Assembly: GCF_923079645.1 (NCBI RefSeq)
Contig: NZ_CAKLPY010000002.1
Location: forward strand, 496,001 to 560,000
Direction: 5' to 3'
DNA from: Emticicia aquatica
GTDB taxonomy: Bacteria; Bacteroidota; Bacteroidia; Cytophagales; Spirosomataceae
DNA length: 64,000 nucleotides
Shown: positions 59,085 to 64,000 of the stretch, in pieces
Layout of the letters: each line of letters starts with the position of its first letter
Numbering within the stretch: the first letter of the stretch is position 1
Made by a program: the position numbers and the translations under genes
Notes under the pieces: generated by a model
What the model was told of the DNA's origin: nothing
Seen by the model: only the letters and a program-made list of their open reading frames with translations
The model's database searches: none

Positions 59085-60119
59085 TCAATTTAATACTTTT
59101 ATTGTTTTTTCTTCTTTCAAAATCATCCTGCCAAAAGGCTCGGCTGAAATACCATTTTCAGACAAAATTGTTTCCAAAATATCTTTTCCTTCTGGTTCGA
59201 CTGCTATTAATAAACCACCACTTGTTTGTGGGTCGGCTAGTAAAATTCTTTGTGTATCAGTTATTGTCGAAACTTTGTGACTGTAACTTTCCCAGTTTGT
59301 ATTGCAACCTTTTGGAGCACAAAATGGATACAAATAATCATTTGCTTCAGGCATTTTGGGTACTCTTTCGTAATCAATTTCTGCACTGAGTCCACTTCCT
59401 TCGCACATCTCAACCAAATGTCCTAAAAGACCAAAGCCAGTCACATCAGTCATTGCTTTTACTTCCGACATTTTACCCAAATCAGCACCAACTTTATTCA
59501 AAGTTGCCATTTGTTTGACTGCCACTTGTAAATATTCTGGATTCGAAATACCCATTTTTTGAGCGGTTGCCAATAAGCCAACGCCAAGTGGTTTCGTGAG
59601 GTATAATAAACAGCCTTCTGTTGCAGTAGAGTTTTGTTTTAAATGTTCAATTTTTACTTTACCAGTAACTGCCAAACCAAAAAACGGTTCTGGGCTATCA
59701 ATGCTATGACCGCCTGCCAACGGAATATTAGCTGAAGCACAAGTTGCACGGCTTCCATCTAGCACTTGTTGTGCAATTTCGGCTGGAATTGTATCAATTG
59801 GCCAACCCAAAATGGCAATTGCCATCATTGGCTCACCTCCCATTGCATAAATATCGCTGAGTGCATTTGTGGAAGCAATTCGTCCAAAATCAAAAGCATC
59901 ATCAACAATTGGCATGAAAAAATCAGTTGTACTAATAATTGCCTCACCATTGCCTAAGTCAAAAACTGCGGCATCATCTTTATCTTTATTTCCAACTAAA
60001 AGACTAGGAAATGACCCTTGTAACACATTTGTATGAAGAATTTGGTCTAAAACTTTTGGTGAAATCTTGCATCCACATCCTGACCCGTGACTAAACTGCG
60101 TAAGCTTTATTTCAGACAT
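59085..60119 (-). CDS. selD: Selenide, water dikinase
   Basis: 344 residues. The active-site loop is LTQFSHGSGCGCKISPK with Cys15 and Lys18 corresponding to the essential Cys17 and Lys20 of E. coli SelD; here a Cys, not selenocysteine. Metal/ATP residues are in DDAAVFDLGNGEAIISTTDFF, and GGHSIDSPEPFFGLAV and DVTGFGLLGHL are conserved. It makes selenophosphate for selenocysteine or 2-selenouridine in tRNA. No selA, selB, selC or selU (mnmH) is in the window, so the use here is open. Confidence 0.95.
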   Translation of the reverse strand: MSEIKLTQFSHGSGCGCKISPKVLDQILHTNVLQGSFPSLLVGNKDKDDAAVFDLGNGEAIISTTDFFMPIVDDAFDFGRIASTNALSDIYAMGGEPMMAIAILGWPIDTIPAEIAQQVLDGSRATCASANIPLAGGHSIDSPEPFFGLAVTGKVKIEHLKQNSTATEGCLLYLTKPLGVGLLATAQKMGISNPEYLQVAVKQMATLNKVGADLGKMSEVKAMTDVTGFGLLGHLVEMCEGSGLSAEIDYERVPKMPEANDYLYPFCAPKGCNTNWESYSHKVSTITDTQRILLADPQTSGGLLIAVEPEGKDILETILSENGISAEPFGRMILKEEKTIKVLN

Positions 60120-60168
60120 ATATCAATAACGATTTAGTTAATCAACCCAAAATTACATAATATTGTAA

Positions 60169-60249
60169 AACGATTTTGTAAATCGTTCATATAATAAAGA
60201 TTTTAAGCTACCATAGCGATTTGCTATATTTCATACGATTTTGAATCGT
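60169..60249. promoter_or_regulatory. Repeated ACGATT/AATCGT palindromes in the selD-rsmI-like gap
   Basis: AACGATTT-TGT-AAATCGTT at 60169-60187 and ACGATT-TTG-AATCGT at 60235-60249, two inverted repeats with the same core and 3-bp centres, 62-66 bp apart. A single AACGATTTAGTT also occurs at 60128-60139. They lie between divergent genes and may bind a shared regulator. Confidence 0.5.
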
Positions 60250-60260
60250 TTTACCAAAAC

Positions 60261-60950
60261 ATGACCATTTTTCTAATACCAACAATACTCGCACCTGATA
60301 CGCAAGAAACTGTTTTACCTCCACAAATAAAAGCAGTTGTCAGCGAATTGAATGTGTTTTTTGTGGAAGAACTCCGCACCGCTCGACGATTTATCAGCAG
60401 TCTAAAATTAAATAAAGTTATTGATGACATTACTTTCTATGAACTCAATAAAGATACACCACATGACCAAACCTTATCTCAGCTAAAAAAACTCAAAACA
60501 GATGCAGGAATTATTAGTGAAGCTGGTTGCCCTGGCATTGCTGACCCAGGAGCAGTTGTTGTTGGGTACGCTCATCAATTAGGTCATAAAGTTGTACCGC
60601 TGGTTGGGCCTAGTTCAATTTTAATGGCTTTGATGGCTTCAGGTTTTAACGGTCAAAGTTTTACTTTTCATGGGTATCTTCCTATTGATAAATCGGCAAA
60701 AATAAAATCATTACAAGGCTTAGAACAAACCGCCAAGAAAAAGCACCAAACACAGATTTTCATGGAAACTCCTTTCCGCAATAATCAATTATTGGATGAT
60801 GTTTTACAAAATCTTAATTCAGAAACTTTGCTTTGTATTGCCTGTAACGTTACTGCTGAAGATGAATTCATTAAAACCTTGCCTATTAAAGAATGGCGAA
60901 AATCTAAGCCAGATTTACACAAAAAACCCACTATTTTCTTACTTTTGTAG
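60261..60950 (+). CDS. Tetrapyrrole-methylase-fold SAM methyltransferase (RsmI-like)
   Basis: 229 residues. The fold is shown by TAGIISEAGCPGIADPGAVVV, VVPLVGPSSILMALMASGFNGQSF and FHGYLPI, close to RsmI (16S rRNA C1402 2'-O-methyltransferase), but the N-terminus (MTIFLIPTILAPDTQETVLPPQ) and the short length fit a Bacteroidota variant that often occurs next to other RsmI copies. SAM-dependent; substrate unproven. The MBL gene follows 29 bp later on the same strand. Confidence 0.87.
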   Translation: MTIFLIPTILAPDTQETVLPPQIKAVVSELNVFFVEELRTARRFISSLKLNKVIDDITFYELNKDTPHDQTLSQLKKLKTDAGIISEAGCPGIADPGAVVVGYAHQLGHKVVPLVGPSSILMALMASGFNGQSFTFHGYLPIDKSAKIKSLQGLEQTAKKKHQTQIFMETPFRNNQLLDDVLQNLNSETLLCIACNVTAEDEFIKTLPIKEWRKSKPDLHKKPTIFLLL

Positions 60951-60979
60951 CTCAAATCTTAATTCTGACTCTTTTTGAA

Positions 60980-61618
60980 ATGATTAATATACATTCATTC
61001 ACTTTTTCTCCAATTGCCGAAAATACCTATATTTTGTGGGATGAAACGCATGAAGCCGTTATCATTGACCCAGGTTGTTTAGCTCAATATGAAAAAGAAG
61101 AATTATCCGATTTTATCACTGATAATCGACTGGTAGTAAAGCATTTACTTCAAACACACGCTCATCTCGATCATGTTTTTGGTTGTGCTTATGTTAAGCG
61201 AAAGTTCGGTGTAAAAATGTTGATGCACAAAAATGAGATTCCGATTTTAGCAGATGTTGAAAAACGATGTATGCTTTGGGGAATCAAAGGTTATGAACCT
61301 GTTGAAGCAGACGAATTTATTGACGAAAACGACAAAATATTTTTTGGAAATTCGGAACTAGAAATCCGCTTTGTACCTGGCCATGCACCTGGACATTTAG
61401 CATTTGTCAACCATGCTCAAAAATTTGTTATTGGTGGTGATGTGCTTTTTCGAGGAAGTGTCGGTCGAACTGATTTTCCATTTTGTAGCCACGAAGCATT
61501 GCTCAAAAGTATCGAAACACAATTTCTAACGCTTTCCGATGATTACAAAGTTTATTCAGGACACGGCGACCCAACAACCATTGGTTATGAGCGTAAAACG
61601 AACCCATTTCTTCAATAA
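60980..61618 (+). CDS. Metallo-beta-lactamase-fold hydrolase (glyoxalase II-like)
   Basis: 212 residues. THAHLDHVFG (H60-x-H62-x-D64-H65) is the metal motif, with GHAPGHLAFV and RGSVGRTDFPF and the final GHGDPTTIGYERKTNPF supplying the remaining ligands. It resembles YcbL-type glyoxalase II relatives. It probably hydrolyses a thioester or related substrate in the cytoplasm. It lies in a row with the RsmI-like gene and pssA. Confidence 0.93.
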   Translation: MINIHSFTFSPIAENTYILWDETHEAVIIDPGCLAQYEKEELSDFITDNRLVVKHLLQTHAHLDHVFGCAYVKRKFGVKMLMHKNEIPILADVEKRCMLWGIKGYEPVEADEFIDENDKIFFGNSELEIRFVPGHAPGHLAFVNHAQKFVIGGDVLFRGSVGRTDFPFCSHEALLKSIETQFLTLSDDYKVYSGHGDPTTIGYERKTNPFLQ

Positions 61619-61690
61619 AATATAAGTTTTTAGCATTTATAATCTATCAAAAATAACCCTAATTATAGGCGAAGTTAAAAAAACTAACGT

Positions 61691-62437
61691 ATGAAACTTT
61701 TCACAATTCCTAATATTATGACACTCGGCAATTTACTCTGTGGTTGCTTGGGTATCGTTTTTGTCTTTGAGGGAAACTTACTTTACGCTGCTCATTTAAT
61801 TTTTTTAGCAGGAATTTTAGATTTTTTGGATGGTTTTGTCGCTCGTTTACTTAATCAGCATTCCGAAATTGGGAAACAACTTGACTCACTTGCCGACATG
61901 GTTACTTTTGGAGTTTTACCTGCATTTATAACTGCCAAATTGATACAACAATCGCTCAATCAAGATTCAATATTAACTGATTTAGTGCCTTCAACCCTTT
62001 TATCCCAAATACATTTACCTCTTATAGCTTACATTGCTTTTATTTTAGCATTATTTTCGTGTTTGCGATTGGCTAAATTTAATATTGATACTCGCCAATC
62101 AGATTCTTTTATCGGTGTGCCAACACCTGCAAATGCTTTTGTAGTAGCTGCATTTCCATTAATAATAAAGTTCAATCCAGAATATACTTTTCTGGTTCTT
62201 AATTCAACAATTTTGATTGCATATACGCTCATTATGAGTTATTTAATGATTTCAGAAATACCATTATTTGCTCTAAAATTCAAGAATTTTTCTTGGGCAA
62301 ACAACAAAGTTAAATACATATTCCTGATTCTTTCAGTTATTTTATTAGTTACTATTCAGTTCGTAGCTATTCCGTTAATCATATTTTTGTACATAATTAT
62401 GTCTATTATTAGTAATTTTCTATCGATAAACTCATAA
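61691..62437 (+). CDS. pssA: CDP-diacylglycerol-serine O-phosphatidyltransferase
   Basis: 248 residues with about seven membrane helices. The CDP-alcohol phosphotransferase motif D44-x2-D47-G48-x2-A51-R52-x8-G61-x3-D65-x3-D69 is complete (in ILDFLDGFVARLLNQHSE and IGKQLDSLADM). The N-terminal IPNIMTLGNLLCGCLGIVF is typical of PssA. It makes phosphatidylserine from CDP-diacylglycerol and serine, the first step to phosphatidylethanolamine, in the inner membrane. Confidence 0.93.
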   Translation: MKLFTIPNIMTLGNLLCGCLGIVFVFEGNLLYAAHLIFLAGILDFLDGFVARLLNQHSEIGKQLDSLADMVTFGVLPAFITAKLIQQSLNQDSILTDLVPSTLLSQIHLPLIAYIAFILALFSCLRLAKFNIDTRQSDSFIGVPTPANAFVVAAFPLIIKFNPEYTFLVLNSTILIAYTLIMSYLMISEIPLFALKFKNFSWANNKVKYIFLILSVILLVTIQFVAIPLIIFLYIIMSIISNFLSINS

Positions 62438-62474
62438 AATCTCATTTTAGTCAGACTAAAAACGCAATAATACT

Positions 62475-62975
62475 ATGCAAAATCCATTTGAAGAAAATCA
62501 AACACCTATTCGCCCAACGTTTCTTACAGTTTTATGTATTCTGACTTTAACTTGGAATGCTTATAAATTTTATGGAGCAATTCCAAATACTTTCACTCCC
62601 GAAAAAGTAATGGAAAGTAAGGAACAAGCCAACGAAATGATAACCGAAATGTTATCAAAATATATGAAAGAAGAAGACCTTGAAAAAGTAGAAGAATCGC
62701 AGGCTGAAACCGCAAAAATGTTTGAAAAAGACAATCTCGTTTTATCGGGTGGTATCAGTCTTATTTCTAGCCTTTTATTAATTTTAGGTGCAATTTGGAT
62801 GTGGGGGCTTCGTAAAAAAGGTTTTTGGGTTTATCTCGCTGGTAATGCCGTAGGAGTTTTAGCTCCAATCATTATTTTTGGTGGCCAAATTGGTTGGTCA
62901 ATCGGCATTATGTCGTTCATCGCATCGGCTATTTTTGTTGGACTTTACACACTGAATCTAAAATATCTTTCGTAG
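62475..62975 (+). CDS. Membrane protein of unknown function
   Basis: 166 residues. One hydrophobic segment lies near residues 14-32 (PTFLTVLCILTLTWNAYKF), an acidic coiled helix at 45-85 (MESKEQANEMITEMLSK, EEDLEKVEESQAETAKMF), and three membrane helices at 92-163 (LSGGISLISSLLLILGAIWMW, FWVYLAGNAVGVLAPIIIF, IGIMSFIASAIFVGLYTL). No family recognised. It follows pssA by 37 bp, probably the same transcript, and ends before a clear terminator. Confidence 0.82.
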   Translation: MQNPFEENQTPIRPTFLTVLCILTLTWNAYKFYGAIPNTFTPEKVMESKEQANEMITEMLSKYMKEEDLEKVEESQAETAKMFEKDNLVLSGGISLISSLLLILGAIWMWGLRKKGFWVYLAGNAVGVLAPIIIFGGQIGWSIGIMSFIASAIFVGLYTLNLKYLS

Positions 62976-63007
62976 AAATATTGTTAAAACTTTGTTAATA
63001 ATTCGCT

Positions 63008-63036
63008 AAACCTGCTCATTATTGGGCAGGTTTTTC
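63008..63036 (+). terminator. Terminator after the membrane protein gene
   Basis: AAACCTGC (63008-63015) pairs with GCAGGTTT (63026-63033), then TT. Confidence 0.85.
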
Positions 63037-63081
63037 TATTTTTAATTAAAAATGTATTAATTAAAGTAGGTTTAACATATT

Positions 63082-64000
63082 ATGAAAAAAATACTCCTTT
63101 TGCTATTATTATACGCTTCTTTGTCACAAGCACAAGGCGATTTTACACGTATTTATCACCCAATTATAAACGAAGCTGAGTTGGCTATTGTTGATACGAA
63201 CTATTATGACGCCCTCGATTTTTACAAAGAAGCATTTGTCAATGTTAAAAAGCCTTTTGCAAAAGATTATTATAATGCAGCTATTTGTGCCGCAATGGTA
63301 GGTAAAACCTCCTTAGTTTTTGATTATCTAGAAAGAATCGTTGAAAAAGGCTTTCCTGCTGATAGTTTACGAAAAGATGCTTTTTTTCACTATATGGCAG
63401 ATACTTGCAAACGTTGGAATGATTTTGAAAAACAAATGAGATTGGTTAAACCCAATATCAACAAAGAATTGCGAGATAGTTTGAATAAATTATATGCTCT
63501 TTCAACGAAAAGATTCCATACACCGCTCACGGAAGATTTACGAGACTATTTTCGCAAAAATATAAAAGCTAAAGAAATCATTATCAATAAAAAAGATACA
63601 ATTATCCGAGAAACTAATATTGGAGATAGTTTATATTTCTTTGGTAATTTACCCCAAAATCTAAAAATACAACAAGATAGCCTAAGAAAGATTAATGACA
63701 AAAAATACTCTGATGCAATAATTTTAGTTTCACAAAGTTTAAGCAAATTAATTGATAATTATAATTTGCCTGACGAAAACATGATTGGTTTGTCTGGATT
63801 CGATTATAAAATCTTATCACCAAAATTTAATCGATTCGGTATTGCCTCACAAAATTTCAATGATTTAATATTCAATAAAAGCCTTACTATAAGTCTTTTA
63901 GAAACTTCTTTTTTAAGTAACAACAAAGATTTTTTATCCAGTATTATCCAAGCAATCAGAGATGGAAAGCTTGCTCCGCAACAAATAATAAATATTACAT
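63082..64000 (+). CDS. Exported protein of unknown function, C-terminus cut by window edge
   Basis: 306 codons visible, open to the last base. It starts MKKILLLLLLYASLSQAQGD, a clear signal peptide. The following part is helical with a TPR-like look (YDALDFYKEAFVNVKKPF, then YYNAAICAAMVGKTSLVFDYLERIV). Later residues carry FHTPLTEDLRDYF and repeated SLSKLIDNYNLPD. No family recognised. It is the first gene after the terminator at 63008-63036. Confidence 0.8.
   Translation, partial: MKKILLLLLLYASLSQAQGDFTRIYHPIINEAELAIVDTNYYDALDFYKEAFVNVKKPFAKDYYNAAICAAMVGKTSLVFDYLERIVEKGFPADSLRKDAFFHYMADTCKRWNDFEKQMRLVKPNINKELRDSLNKLYALSTKRFHTPLTEDLRDYFRKNIKAKEIIINKKDTIIRETNIGDSLYFFGNLPQNLKIQQDSLRKINDKKYSDAIILVSQSLSKLIDNYNLPDENMIGLSGFDYKILSPKFNRFGIASQNFNDLIFNKSLTISLLETSFLSNNKDFLSSIIQAIRDGKLAPQQIINIT

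Noticed and set aside
1..64000. Mobile elements, prophage, tRNA or rRNA genes, and defence systems.
   Set aside because: No transposase, integrase, restriction, toxin-antitoxin or phage protein, and no tRNA-like or rRNA-like sequence was recognised on either strand.

Overview
The window looks like chromosomal DNA of an AT-rich member of the Bacteroidota, most likely order Cytophagales (Spirosomataceae-like: Emticicia, Arcicella or Flectobacillus relatives). The reasons are an OMP_b-brl_3-type TonB-dependent receptor, many Bacteroidota-type secreted and lipoprotein families (DUF4097, DUF4382, DUF1080, DUF5690, DUF6157, Reg_prop lipoproteins), a LysR protein with the OxyR cysteines, BlaI/M56 pairs, absence of Shine-Dalgarno sequences, and several TTG-N20-TAnnTTTG promoter matches. 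No rRNA, tRNA, CRISPR, transposase, integrase or phage gene is visible, so this is ordinary, gene-dense chromosome. The genus is inference only.

Layout. 1-4.3 kb: a minus-strand set with a YceI-like protein, two stand-alone propeller lipoproteins and a small OB-like exported protein, divergent from a membrane-anchored winged-helix regulator. 4.3-7.0 kb: ankyrin and DUF4256 genes, then ArsR-SRPBCC-YdeI with two palindromic operators. 7.4-10.0 kb: a TonB-dependent receptor preceded by two TGTCT-N7-AGACA palindromes. 10.1-14.9 kb: CvpA, the arsenosugar genes arsM and arsS, an M48 protease and a serine hydrolase. 15-21.5 kb: nrdB, an OxyR-like regulator, an ECF sigma factor (probable TTG start) with a HEAT-repeat membrane protein and two DUF4097 proteins, then two DoxX paralogues. 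21.6-29.2 kb: flavin reductase-like gene, lipoprotein, enoyl-CoA hydratase, Kup potassium transporter, sugar-nucleotide epimerase, hemE, thioredoxin.

29.3-38.2 kb: a 730-residue exported protein made of about 23 tandem repeats with a peptidoglycan-binding domain, a DUF2520 protein, class II aldolase, polysaccharide deacetylase, SGNH hydrolase, and two small exported paralogues that share a 30-bp leader containing a GCGG-UUCG-CCGC hairpin just before the start codon; then a DUF1080 protein. 38.3-41.1 kb: an M56/BlaR1-type membrane peptidase with a long coiled coil and an adaptor-like C-terminus, preceded by a BlaI repressor with three identical operators. 41.3-49.1 kb: DUF5690 transporter-like, DoxX-like and unknown membrane proteins, then two large secreted proteins (beta-helix; adhesin-like with an arabinofuranosidase-B-like domain). 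49.4-56.8 kb: VOC proteins, a secreted M12B-type metalloprotease, DUF6157, DUF4382, an outer-membrane beta-barrel-like protein, an esterase lipoprotein, DUF1801 and an AraC regulator. 57-64 kb: aldehyde dehydrogenase with DUF779, selD, an RsmI-like methyltransferase, an MBL hydrolase, pssA, a membrane protein and a partial secreted protein.

The most interesting unexplained signals are (i) the duplicated UUCG-hairpin leader at 36.3 and 36.8 kb, (ii) the 23-repeat peptidoglycan-binding protein, (iii) the propeller-lipoprotein/YceI/one-component-regulator module at the left edge, (iv) phased direct repeats between araC and the aldehyde dehydrogenase gene, and (v) several palindromes shared between or repeated before genes. 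All functional statements rest on reading translated sequence by eye; no database search was possible.
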